This document shows positions 51,719-61,400 of a DNA stretch of 64,000 nucleotides, piece after piece. Below the pieces are notes generated by a model. It had not been told where the DNA came from, made no database searches, and saw nothing but the letters and a program-made list of their open reading frames with translations. The translations under genes and the position numbers were made by a program. The DNA is from Flavobacterium hibisci (GTDB lineage Bacteria; Bacteroidota; Bacteroidia; Flavobacteriales; Flavobacteriaceae): contig NZ_JAIQDW010000009.1 in NCBI RefSeq assembly GCF_020026925.1, positions 62,001-126,000 of the forward strand, written 5' to 3'. Within the stretch, counting starts at the first letter, position 1. Every line of letters starts with the position of its first letter.

Positions 51719-52669
51719 ATGAAAGTATTAGCCAATGACGGAATTTCTAAAAGCGGAATTCTAGCTTTAGAAAAAGGTGGATTTGAAGTTATCACTACAA
51801 AAGTAGCTCAGGAACAAGTTGCTAACTTTATTAATGAAAACAATGTGGACGTAATTTTAGTTCGTAGTGCAACTAAAGTTCGTAAAGATATTATCGACGC
51901 TTGTCCTGGTATCAAAATCATCGGACGTGGTGGTGTTGGTATGGACAATATCGATGTTGATTATGCTAAAAGCAAAGGGATTCACGTAATTAATACGCCT
52001 GCTTCTTCATCAGAATCAGTTGCTGAATTAGTATTCGGACACCTACTTTCCGGCGTTCGTTTTTTACATGATTCAAACAGAAATATGCCTTTGGAAGGTG
52101 ATTCAAACTTTGACGGTTTGAAAAAAGCTTACGCAAACGGAACTGAGTTAAGAGGAAAAACATTAGGTATTGTTGGAATTGGCCGTATTGGTCAGGCAAC
52201 TGCAAAAATGGCTCTTGGTTTAGGCATGAAAGTTATTGCTGCTGATGGATTTATTCCGTCTGTAGATGTAAAAGTGGAGTTTTTTGATGGTCAGTCTATT
52301 ACGACTACTATTGTTCCTCAGTCTTTAGAGTCTTTATTAAAAGAATCTGATTTCATCACTTTGCACGTTCCTGCTCAGGATGGTTATATCATTGGTGAGA
52401 AAGAATTTGAAATCATGAAGGATGGTGTTGGAATCGTAAACTGTGCACGTGGAGGTGTTATTGACGAAGTAGCACTTGTAAAAGCATTAGATTCAGGAAA
52501 AGTAGCATTTGCTGGATTAGACGTTTTTGAAAACGAACCAAAACCTGAAATGGCAATCTTAATGCACTCTAAAATTTCACTGACTCCGCATATTGGGGCT
52601 GCAACAGGAGAAGCTCAGGACAGAATTGGTACTGAATTAGCTTCACAAATCATTACTTTATTGAGTTAA
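51719..52669 (+). CDS. serA: D-3-phosphoglycerate dehydrogenase
   Basis: 316 residues, short form without an ACT domain. The NAD loop GIVGIGRIGQA spans 150-160. The catalytic residues are Arg244 in NCARGG, Glu273 in ENEP and His291 in LTPHIG. It oxidises 3-phosphoglycerate, feeding SerC, so the pair supplies serine for the cysE-cysM pathway at 16.6 kb. Without ACT domain, feedback inhibition by serine is not expected in the usual way. A structured repeat and a terminator frame the gene. Confidence 0.9.
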   Translation: MKVLANDGISKSGILALEKGGFEVITTKVAQEQVANFINENNVDVILVRSATKVRKDIIDACPGIKIIGRGGVGMDNIDVDYAKSKGIHVINTPASSSESVAELVFGHLLSGVRFLHDSNRNMPLEGDSNFDGLKKAYANGTELRGKTLGIVGIGRIGQATAKMALGLGMKVIAADGFIPSVDVKVEFFDGQSITTTIVPQSLESLLKESDFITLHVPAQDGYIIGEKEFEIMKDGVGIVNCARGGVIDEVALVKALDSGKVAFAGLDVFENEPKPEMAILMHSKISLTPHIGAATGEAQDRIGTELASQIITLLS

Positions 52670-52691
52670 TTTATTATAACTAATAACTTTG

Positions 52692-52730
52692 GGGGATTTA
52701 TTAACACTGATTAATAAATCCCCTTTCTTT
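52692..52730 (+). terminator. Intrinsic terminator after serA
   Basis: GGGGATTTATTAA pairs exactly with TTAATAAATCCCC around a 6-nt loop, then a T-rich run. Confidence 0.85.
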
Positions 52731-52847
52731 TTTTTGATAGAAAGTTTTCTTGTTTTTATTTGATAACACTATCATTATAATCACAAATGTTAAATAATAG
52801 AAACCTTTATCTGTTTTTCCGTAAATTTAATATTCAAAATTTAAGCC

Positions 52848-53285
52848 ATGAAGAATTTTGTTTACACGATAGGGGTTTTATTTACAATCATTGCATGTTC
52901 AACATCTTCTAAGAACAAAATTGCGACAACTGATACTCCAATAAAAGCAGCTGTAAATGATACAGTACGAATTGCAAATGATTCCTTAGAATATGAAGTT
53001 ATAATTATAGATAATGGATTTAGTTTTTGGCTCGCCTCAATGGCATTGCCAAGAAATTATTATTCACTCAGCTATCTGGAAAATAAAAATCAGGTTTATG
53101 TAACAGAATGGAACAATCGCGTTTTACAACCTCAGCGTTATAATCCAAATTTATATGAGATGACCATTGATTATCAGCCACATATCCGATACGGATACGA
53201 AGTCAACTACCTGATATACAATTACATGATTTACTTCCAAAATACTTACAAACAAAAACTGGCAGGGCATGTTCCTTCCAGATAA
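52848..53285 (+). CDS. DUF6146 family lipoprotein
   Basis: 145 residues. Lipoprotein signal MKNFVYTIGVLFTIIAC, a Ser/Thr-rich linker, then DSLEYEVIIIDNGFSFWLASMA, RVLQPQRYNPNLYE and NYLIYNYMIYFQNTYKQKL. This set is what I recall of DUF6146, a Bacteroidota lipoprotein family of unknown function. The DUF6787 gene follows 34 bp later. Confidence 0.75.
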   Translation: MKNFVYTIGVLFTIIACSTSSKNKIATTDTPIKAAVNDTVRIANDSLEYEVIIIDNGFSFWLASMALPRNYYSLSYLENKNQVYVTEWNNRVLQPQRYNPNLYEMTIDYQPHIRYGYEVNYLIYNYMIYFQNTYKQKLAGHVPSR

Positions 53286-53319
53286 ATGTTAGTATATTTG
53301 TAATCACTACAAACAAATA

Positions 53320-53622
53320 ATGAACAGATTAAAACAACGTTGGGGTATCACCTCAAATTTTCAGCTTGTCATTATATTTATCGTATTTGCCATCACTGGA
53401 TCGGCATCTGCGTGGCTGTCCAGACCCTTTTGCGAATTATTAAACATTACAAAAGAAGATTTTGGCGGTTGGTTTACCTTAATCAGGCTACTGGTTATTT
53501 TTCCAATTTATCAGGTTCTGCTCGTTGGAATAGGAACGCTATTTGGTCAGTTTCGTTTTTTTTGGAACTTTGAAAAAAAAATGCTTAAAAGTATGGGATT
53601 GGGGTTTTTATTTAAAGATTAA
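53320..53622 (+). CDS. DUF6787 family small membrane protein
   Basis: 100 residues. Two transmembrane helices (about 14-34 and 52-75). RWGITSNFQLVIIFIVFAITGSAS and a C-terminal FFWNFEKKMLKSM match DUF6787. Function unknown; adjacency to DUF6146 seems to be conserved, though I cannot verify it here. Confidence 0.7.
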   Translation: MNRLKQRWGITSNFQLVIIFIVFAITGSASAWLSRPFCELLNITKEDFGGWFTLIRLLVIFPIYQVLLVGIGTLFGQFRFFWNFEKKMLKSMGLGFLFKD

Positions 53623-53633
53623 ATTTTCTCTTC

Positions 53634-53924
53634 TTAACTATTTTTATTCTGAAAAAAATAAGTATAAATCCAAGTGAGTGTAAAGGATGGAATAACATCT
53701 GTAAATGGAATTATTTCTTCTACGAAACTCAAAATACTGGCCACACGTCCTACTCTTCCCTTGTACATTCTGGTCATAATAAATGCCGCAATTGGTGCCC
53801 AAATCACATCTGAAAACTCTCCAATCAGAGGAATCGAAAAAGAAATCATTCCAATTCCGTCCAAAAGCAATCCAATTAGCAATTTTTGCATTCTGTTATC
53901 TTCTACCACTTTCAAGTCTTGCAT
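53634..53924 (-). CDS. Small conserved membrane protein
   Basis: 96 residues, two or three helices (about 15-33, 37-55, 70-90). DGIGMISFSIPLIGEFSDVIWAP and PFTDVIPSFTLTWI look conserved in Bacteroidota, but I do not recall a named family. It is convergent with the DUF6787 gene. Confidence 0.65.
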   Translation of the reverse strand: MQDLKVVEDNRMQKLLIGLLLDGIGMISFSIPLIGEFSDVIWAPIAAFIMTRMYKGRVGRVASILSFVEEIIPFTDVIPSFTLTWIYTYFFQNKNS

Positions 53925-54111
53925 GATATTATAGTTTAAGTTACATTCAAAATTAAAAAGAATCCATTTTTATACATTACTCCCTGAGAACAATTAATTT
54001 CTAAATTCCCATACAATAAACATACCGCTTACGTTTCAGATTCATAAAAATCTGTTACAAACCATTTCAATATCCACAGAATCTTCGTTTCTTTGTAAAA
54101 ACAGTTTTCAA

Positions 54112-54777
54112 ATGATACACGCGAAAAACATACATAAATTCTATGATAAGCTTGAAGTTTTAAAAGGTGTTGATCTGCATATTCAGAAAGGGGAAATTGT
54201 TTCGATAGTGGGTGCTTCAGGTGCAGGAAAAACCACACTACTTCATATTTTAGGCACATTAGATAAACCTGAAAAAACAAATTCAGACACTTCTCTTACT
54301 ATAAACGGACAAAACATTTTAGGGTTAAATGACAAAGCCTTATCAAAATTCAGGAATCTGAATTTAGGTTTTATTTTTCAGTTTCATCAGCTTTTACCAG
54401 AATTCACTGCTCTTGAAAATGTATGTATTCCTGCCTACATTGCAGGCAAAAAGCCTTCTGAAACAGAAGCAGAGGCTAAAAAACTACTGGATTACTTAGG
54501 ACTATCTCACAGAATTAACCATAAACCAAACGAACTCTCGGGCGGAGAACAGCAACGCGTAGCAGTAGCAAGAGCTTTGATCAATAAACCCGATGTGATT
54601 TTTGCCGATGAACCTTCAGGAAATCTTGACACCCATTCTGCTGAAAATTTACATCAGTTATTTTTTCAGCTTAGGGATGAATTTGGACAAACATTTGTAA
54701 TTGTGACTCATAACGAAGAACTGGCAAACATGGCCGACAGAAAATTGATAATGTCAGACGGGCAAATTATATCTTAA
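54112..54777 (+). CDS. lolD: ABC transporter ATPase, LolD type
   Basis: 221 residues. Walker [10 protein letters not shown] (34-42), Q-loop in [17 protein letters not shown], signature LSGGE (142-146), Walker B VIFADE (162-167). [14 protein letters not shown] is the typical LolD stretch. In Gram-negative bacteria LolD with LolC/E pulls lipoproteins from the inner membrane. No LolC/E gene is adjacent; the next gene, starting 1 bp after its stop, encodes a large unrelated membrane protein. The lipoprotein role is by family only. Confidence 0.85.
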   Translation: MIHAKNIHKFYDKLEVLKGVDLHIQKGEIVSIVGASGAGKTTLLHILGTLDKPEKTNSDTSLTINGQNILGLNDKALSKFRNLNLGFIFQFHQLLPEFTALENVCIPAYIAGKKPSETEAEAKKLLDYLGLSHRINHKPNELSGGEQQRVAVARALINKPDVIFADEPSGNLDTHSAENLHQLFFQLRDEFGQTFVIVTHNEELANMADRKLIMSDGQIIS

Positions 54778-54778
54778 G

Positions 54779-56479
54779 ATGCTTTTAATTTTTTTAAGTT
54801 GGATTTACATTCTTTTCTCCACTATAAATTTTGGGTTTATATTTGATAAAATCATCGGTACAAAAAATAATAATTTTGTAGTAACTTCTGTATTAGGTCT
54901 TTTTTTCACCACAATCTTAGCCAGTATCTGGGCGATTTTCGGAAGAATAAATGTTGAATTTCACTTTGTTTTATTGTTCTTCAACATACTGCTGGTACTT
55001 AAATACAAGTTCTCAATTTTAAATATTTACAAACAATTTTTACTTGATTTTAAAAAACTAGAAAAAGTTTTAAAATTAATTCTGATCTTAATTACTCTTT
55101 CCATTATAGCACAATGTAGTACTGCTCCTTTTGTAATTGACAACGAATCTTATTACATTCAAACCATAAAATGGCTTAACGAATATGGTTTTGTAAAAGG
55201 AATTGCAAATTTGCATATTTACCTCGGCCAAACAAGTGGCTGGCATATTACACAGAGTATTTTTAATTTTTCGTTTTTATATAAAAACTTCAATGATTTA
55301 AGTGGTTTTTGTTTGTTTTTAGGCAGCATTTTTTCTGTTCAAAAACTAAACGAATTTTATCAAAATAAAAAAACGTACTACCTTATTATTGGATTGCTTC
55401 CTTTATTTAATGTTTTTCTTTTCCAGTTTATCAGTGCTCCTTCACCGGATATTCCTGTTTACGTATTTTCGTTTGTGCTTTTCTTTTATTTTTTAGATAA
55501 TTTCAAAAAGATGACTACAGCGTCTTTTTACCTCATTGTCATTTTAGTTCTTTTTCTGATTTATATTAAGAACACAACCATTGCTTTTGCAATAATTCCG
55601 ATTATCTTATTTGCGCTGCACTTTAAGTTATTATCAAAAAAACTTATAAAGCCTGCTTTATTGTCGTTCATAATATTGTTTCTGTATATTGTAAAAAACA
55701 TGATTATTTGTGGGGGTCCGGTTTTCCCATCAAAACTATTTACTAGTTTAGAAACCAGCTATGCGATTCCTAATACGATTGGAAGCGCTTACTATGACAG
55801 TATCAAACATTATGGATATTTTGTAAACGAATTCCAATACAATACTATGTCTGTTAAGGATTTGTTTTTAAAGTGGCTTTTTCTTCCAAAACTAAATGGT
55901 TTATTTGATAAAACTATTGTTATTATCATGTTGATTTCACCCTTTTTAATTTATAAATTTCAAAATAAAAAAAGCCTTTGGATTCTTTATTTCGTAATGC
56001 TTTTTCAAATGTTTTTGCTTTTCGTTACTTCTCCTCAGTATCGTTTTTTCATGAACTTTTTGATGTTTTTTTCTCTGTTTTTTATGACTTGTTTTATACA
56101 AAATAAAAAAGCAATTTATTCTTTACTGCTATTATCTTTAATCCCCACTTTTATTGTTTTGTTTTTTCCTTTAAATCTAAATCAATTTGCGAATCATAAA
56201 TTCATGCTGAAAATTAGCAACTTTTCAATTGACAACTTTATTTTTCCTCATAAAAACACCAAAAGCGATACTGATTTTGAAACCATTCGTTTAGGAAACC
56301 TAATCTATCATTCGCCAGAAGAAAATGACGTTTTCTGGTCAAACGGTGACGGTGATTTGCCTTGTGTCAATAAGGATCAGATTGAGTATTATAAAAAATA
56401 TTATGAAACTATTCCTCAGATGCGTACGAACGATTTAAAAGATGGGTTTTATCCAAAAAAAGTACAAAAAGATGAATAA
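54779..56479 (+). CDS. LIC_10190-type polytopic membrane protein
   Basis: 566 residues with about ten to twelve hydrophobic helices across 1-490 and a soluble C-terminal tail of about 75 residues (with DFETIRLGNLIYHS and DLPCVNKDQIEYYKKYYETIPQMR). The layout, including an early DNESYYIQTIKWLNEYG loop, resembles LIC_10190-type proteins and GT-C glycosyltransferases, where an acidic loop after the first helices is catalytic. It may transfer a sugar from a lipid donor at the outer side of the inner membrane. The gene lies 1 bp after lolD and overlaps the next by 8 bp. Confidence 0.6.
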   Translation: MLLIFLSWIYILFSTINFGFIFDKIIGTKNNNFVVTSVLGLFFTTILASIWAIFGRINVEFHFVLLFFNILLVLKYKFSILNIYKQFLLDFKKLEKVLKLILILITLSIIAQCSTAPFVIDNESYYIQTIKWLNEYGFVKGIANLHIYLGQTSGWHITQSIFNFSFLYKNFNDLSGFCLFLGSIFSVQKLNEFYQNKKTYYLIIGLLPLFNVFLFQFISAPSPDIPVYVFSFVLFFYFLDNFKKMTTASFYLIVILVLFLIYIKNTTIAFAIIPIILFALHFKLLSKKLIKPALLSFIILFLYIVKNMIICGGPVFPSKLFTSLETSYAIPNTIGSAYYDSIKHYGYFVNEFQYNTMSVKDLFLKWLFLPKLNGLFDKTIVIIMLISPFLIYKFQNKKSLWILYFVMLFQMFLLFVTSPQYRFFMNFLMFFSLFFMTCFIQNKKAIYSLLLLSLIPTFIVLFFPLNLNQFANHKFMLKISNFSIDNFIFPHKNTKSDTDFETIRLGNLIYHSPEENDVFWSNGDGDLPCVNKDQIEYYKKYYETIPQMRTNDLKDGFYPKKVQKDE

Positions 56480-57236
56480 GACTGAACTTAAAGAATTTCT
56501 TGACGAAAAAGTCAATCAATACAACAACTTTGATTTTATTGAAAGCGACCCTGTACAAATTCCGCATTTATTTTCGCAGAAAGAAGATATTGAAATTGCT
56601 GGTTTTTTAAGTGCCAGCATCGCATGGGGGAACCGTAAAATGATCATTAAAAATTCACATAAAATGATGGAATTGATGGGCAATACACCATACGATTTTG
56701 TCATGTCACATTCTGATTCAGATTTGCAACGATTAGAAAATTTTGTCCACCGTACTTTTAACGGGAAAGATTTTGCAGGTTTTATTAAAGGATTACAGCA
56801 TATTTACAGAAATCATAATGGCTTAGAAACTGTTTTTGCTAAATATCAGGAAAAGGACAGCTTGCAGAAGAGTATTCATGAATTCAAAAAAACATTCTTT
56901 GAAACCGATCATTTGCCCCGTACCCAGAAACATATTTCGGATCCGTTAAATAATTCTGCTGCAAAACGCATCAACATGTACCTGAGATGGATGGTACGCC
57001 AGGATACAAAAGGAGTTGATCTAGGTATCTGGAAAACCATTACCCCATCGGCCCTCTCCTGCCCTCTTGACGTTCATTCCGGAAATGTGGCGCGTAAGTT
57101 AGGACTTCTTTTGCGTAAGCAGAATGATGGAAAAGCACTAGCTGAATTAGATCATAGATTACGTGAATTAGACCCGACTGATCCGGTAAAATATGATTTT
57201 GCATTATTCGGATTAGGAGTTTTTGAAGGGTTTTAA
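56472..57236 (+). CDS. TIGR02757 (DUF2400) family protein
   Basis: 254 residues from the ATG at 56472, which overlaps the previous stop as ATGAATAA; an earlier ATG at 56442 is inside the upstream gene. FLSASIAWGNRKMI, KRINMYLRWMVRQD, PSALSCPLDVHSGNVARKLGLL and YDFALFGLGVFE are the landmarks of TIGR02757. The helical build resembles HhH-type DNA repair enzymes, but its activity is not known. It ends the lolD operon. Confidence 0.85.
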   Translation: MNKTELKEFLDEKVNQYNNFDFIESDPVQIPHLFSQKEDIEIAGFLSASIAWGNRKMIIKNSHKMMELMGNTPYDFVMSHSDSDLQRLENFVHRTFNGKDFAGFIKGLQHIYRNHNGLETVFAKYQEKDSLQKSIHEFKKTFFETDHLPRTQKHISDPLNNSAAKRINMYLRWMVRQDTKGVDLGIWKTITPSALSCPLDVHSGNVARKLGLLLRKQNDGKALAELDHRLRELDPTDPVKYDFALFGLGVFEGF

Positions 57237-57423
57237 AAAATTTCTTCACAAAATTCAGTTTTTCAACTTTACAAAAGGCAATTATTAAATATTCTTCCTC
57301 AAGTTTTAATTTCAACTTCATAAAAAAAGAAAGTTTTTTCTTTATTTCAAACTTTTAAAATATTCGTTATCTTTATGTTAGCTCTTAAAAAAAAGAACCG
57401 ATTGTTTCATAAGTACGTACTAA

Positions 57424-58485
57424 ATGGAAGTATTTATTCATTACTTTATCCGATTTATATTGCCTATACTAATCATTGGTTGTGTACTATTAATCATAGT
57501 TTTAATAATCAACAGATACCGCTACGACTCATTTAGCCCAAGATTTGATGCGACAAAAAATGAAATTGATATCTTTCTGACCAATCTGATTTTTTCTCCT
57601 TTTGACGAAAAACTTCACCATTATGAAATAGAGCAATTTAAAAAAGTGATTCCTTTTGAAAAAAACTGGTGCAAAAAATTATTACTTAACGAGATTATTT
57701 TTTTGAAAAAGAACTTAAAAGGTGAGGTTACTAATAAATTTCATTACATCTATGAACAATTTGACTTATTTCGATACACCCAAAAACTTTTAAAGAGCCG
57801 TCATTTTTACTTAAAATGCCTCGGGTTGTTTCAACTTGAATCATTAGACTATAAAAAAGGGAAACTGTATATCACACCTTTATTAAATCACAAAAACAGA
57901 GATATAAAATCCAGGGCTTTTTTAGCATTGATTTCATTAAGACCAGATAAACTAGAATCACTGATTGATTTTTCGCATGAGATCACAATTGCAGAAGAAA
58001 TCAATATCATGGATATCCTGCATCATAAAAAGACAAAAATGCCGGCAAATTTAAAAGAATGGATTGTTGCTGAGAATCCAACTATTGTAAAATTGGGCAT
58101 TAAGCTGATGATATTTTACAACTATGCCAATGAAAATAAAAAAATAGTAGAATTACTGAATCACAACGACCCGGTAGTACGTCATGAAGTCATTCTTGCT
58201 ATCGATTCTTTATTCATAGTTGAAGCTGAAACTGAATTAATAAAACATTTCAGTAAAGAAAATACCGAAAATAAGCTTGAAATTTTTAACACACTCGCCA
58301 AAATAGGAACAGCAGCATCAGAAAATTTTATTGCGCAGTTATTAGAAACCAAAACTGATGAAAGCATCAAACTGGATGCTGTTTATTGTCTGTATAAAAT
58401 AAATCCAAACTTTTTTGGCTGTCATTTTTTAGATAATGAAGATGTGCAAAAAATGGTTGAACATGTTAAAGCCATTAAAAAATGA
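57424..58485 (+). CDS. Membrane-anchored HEAT-repeat protein
   Basis: 353 residues. One N-terminal transmembrane helix (about 9-31), then a soluble alpha-solenoid of paired helices; clear HEAT-like units are ...LLNHKNRDIKSRAFLALISL, ...LLNHNDPVVRHEVILAIDSL and ...LLETKTDESIKLDAVYCLY. HEAT proteins serve as docking scaffolds. The helix orientation would place the solenoid in the cytoplasm. Its stop overlaps the ATG of the next gene (ATGA), so the two are translationally coupled, which suggests that the scaffold binds the GT2 domain or its substrate supply. No clear promoter was seen. Confidence 0.8.
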   Translation: MEVFIHYFIRFILPILIIGCVLLIIVLIINRYRYDSFSPRFDATKNEIDIFLTNLIFSPFDEKLHHYEIEQFKKVIPFEKNWCKKLLLNEIIFLKKNLKGEVTNKFHYIYEQFDLFRYTQKLLKSRHFYLKCLGLFQLESLDYKKGKLYITPLLNHKNRDIKSRAFLALISLRPDKLESLIDFSHEITIAEEINIMDILHHKKTKMPANLKEWIVAENPTIVKLGIKLMIFYNYANENKKIVELLNHNDPVVRHEVILAIDSLFIVEAETELIKHFSKENTENKLEIFNTLAKIGTAASENFIAQLLETKTDESIKLDAVYCLYKINPNFFGCHFLDNEDVQKMVEHVKAIKK

Positions 58486-61400
58486 CAGACGACATCTTAT
58501 CCTTCTATACGAATTTCATAGGTGCATTTTCAATCACCTATATCATCTTTTATAGTATATTGGCAGGATTATCCTATTATGCAATCAAAAAAAGCCTTAA
58601 TACCAAACATTTTCTCCCTGACAATGTTATCATAAAATCCAATTACATTCCGGGGGTTTCCATTGTGGCGCCAGCATTCAACGAAGGAGCTACAGTAGTA
58701 AATAATGTCAAATCCCTGCTGTCATTAAATTATCCCAAATTTGAAATAATACTAGTCAATGACGGTAGTTCGGATGGCACTTTAGAAAAACTAATTAAAG
58801 AATTTGAACTGGTTAAAGTTGATTTCTATTATCAGGAACAGATTAAAACCCACATTGTCAGAGGCCACTATAAATCTACCAATCCGCTTTATCATAAACT
58901 TTTGGTAGTGGATAAAGAAAATGCAAGAAGCAAAGCCGATGCGGTTAATGTTGGAATAAATTCTACTCAATATCCATTATTTATCTGCACAGATGTTGAT
59001 TGCATTTTAAAAAGTGATACGATTATAAAACTAGCCAAACCGTTCATTGAGTCCAAAAAAAGAGTCATTGCAACCGGCGCAGGCATTAGGATTTCAAATT
59101 CCTGCGAAGTAAAAAATGGTTTTTTGGTCAAAGTTCATTTTCCAAAAGGCTGGCTGCCCAGGTTTCAGGAACTGGAGTATGTCAGGGCATTTCTCTTTGG
59201 CAGAATGGCATGGAGCAAAGTGAACGGATTACTATTGGTTTCCGGTGCCCTGGGAATGTTCGATAAAGAAATTGCTATTGCTGCCGGTGGTTATTTTCAT
59301 AAATCTTTAGGTGAAGACATGGAACTGGTAACCCGAATGAGAAAATATATGTATGATTACAAACTGCCTTTTTCCATACAATATATCCCGGAGTCACTCT
59401 GCTGGACAGAAGTTCCTGCTACAAGAGAAGTTTTTATACGCCAGCGTGTACGATGGTCAAGAGGTTTGGTCGAGACATTATTCTTACATAAAAACATGTT
59501 TTTTAATCCGAAATACCAAAGGACAGCTTTTCTAATATTCCCTTATTTTCTATTTTTTGAATTTCTGATTCCTATTCTGGAAGTAATTGGGGCTATTGTA
59601 TTAATTCTTTGCTTTATTTTTTTTCATGAAGATTATGTTAATTTTATTTATCTGACGTTAACTGTTTATTTCTTTTACATTATCGTGACTTTTATATCCA
59701 TCCTTTTGGATGATGTTATTTATAAAAATTATGCCAATGCCAAAGAAATCATTATTTTAGTGCTGATGGCCATTATTGAACCTTTTTGCTACCACCCTAT
59801 TTGTGTGTATGCTTCACTAAAAGGATATTATAATTTCTTTAGCCTAAAAGAGCAAAGCTGGGGAAATATGAAACGGCAAGGTTTTGATAATCCTGTAACA
59901 ATCAAAGAAAAAGAAAACTTTATACAATATAAAATAAAACAAATGCAAACACACCATTTAAAATACTTATATCTCACCACGTCTTTAGTACTTATTTTTT
60001 GGCTATCCAGTTTTGCAGAAACGTATTTAAAAATAGCAAACGGTATTACAATTCCAAACATCTGGCTTGAGATTGGTTATAAATTAGCTAATGATTTTTT
60101 ATCAGCGATCGCAGTGAGTTTAGTGCTTTTGCCCTTATTCATAATTGTTGGATACATAAATAAAACGTTTGCCATACGCTTTATGACTGTACTTTTTACC
60201 CTGGTCGGAGTCATACAGTTTGCATTGGTAAAATATAGCTCTACTACACTTGTTAACCTTGGAGCCGACTTGCTGGGTTATTCTTTTTCAGACATGTACA
60301 CAACTGTCACTGCATCAGAATCGCTTTCGTTTATGTTCTTTTTGCCCTTCTTTATAATTCCCCTGGTTTACCTGGGAATCAATTTTGCTTTTACCAGATT
60401 AGGCAAAGGAAAGATCGTTTTAGCAACAACATTTGTATTTTTGATTATTGCTGGAGTTATCAAAATATTTGTTTCCGGCCTTTCTGATTCTAAGTATGAA
60501 AACAAACTTGCCTTTATAACCAAAGATATCATCAGGTTTGAAAGAGATAAAAGTATAGCCGAAAACGTTCAAAGCATTAAATTCAAATCGGAATATCCGA
60601 TGCTAAAACCATTTAAAGAGACTCCGGATGTTTTAGCGCCTTATTTTACTATTACAAATGAAAAACCAAATATTGTTGTTATTGTAGTCGAAGGTCTTGG
60701 AGCCGAATTTATTGGCAAAAATGAATATGCAGGCTTTACACCTTATTTAGATTCAATGATCCCTAAATCATTGTATTGGGAGAATTTTTTAAGCAACGGG
60801 GGAAGGACTTTTGCCGTACTCTCGTCTTTATTGGGTTCACTGACTTACGGTCAAAAAGGTTTTTTAGAATTAAATCCGTATCCAAGACACCTTTCGTTGA
60901 TCAATGTGTTAAAGGCAAACGGATATACCACATCTTTCTATTCGGGTGATAACGCTAATTTTGATAGAAAAATCAACTTTTTGGATCAAAACGGTATCGA
61001 CAACACAATAGACAAAAGCAGCTATGGCTCTGAATATACGCAGACAAAAGCCAATTCAGGAGGTTTTTCCTGGGGGTATCCTGATGCTGAAATTTTCACG
61101 AAAGCACTTATCGAAACCAACAAAATAAAGGTTCCAAGACTGGATATCATACAAACCCTTACCAATCATGAACCTTTTGACTTTCCGGAAAAAAATGCAT
61201 ATCTGAAAAAAATTGACGGCATTATTGATGCGCATGAAAATTTAAAATCACAAAAAGATAATATTAGCTCTTATAAAGATATTTTTGCCTGTCTGAATTA
61301 CACTGATAATTCCATCAAAAATTATATGGAAGCGTATGCAAAAAGACCAGATTATAAAAATACTATCTTTATAATTACAGGCGACCATCGTTTGATTCCT

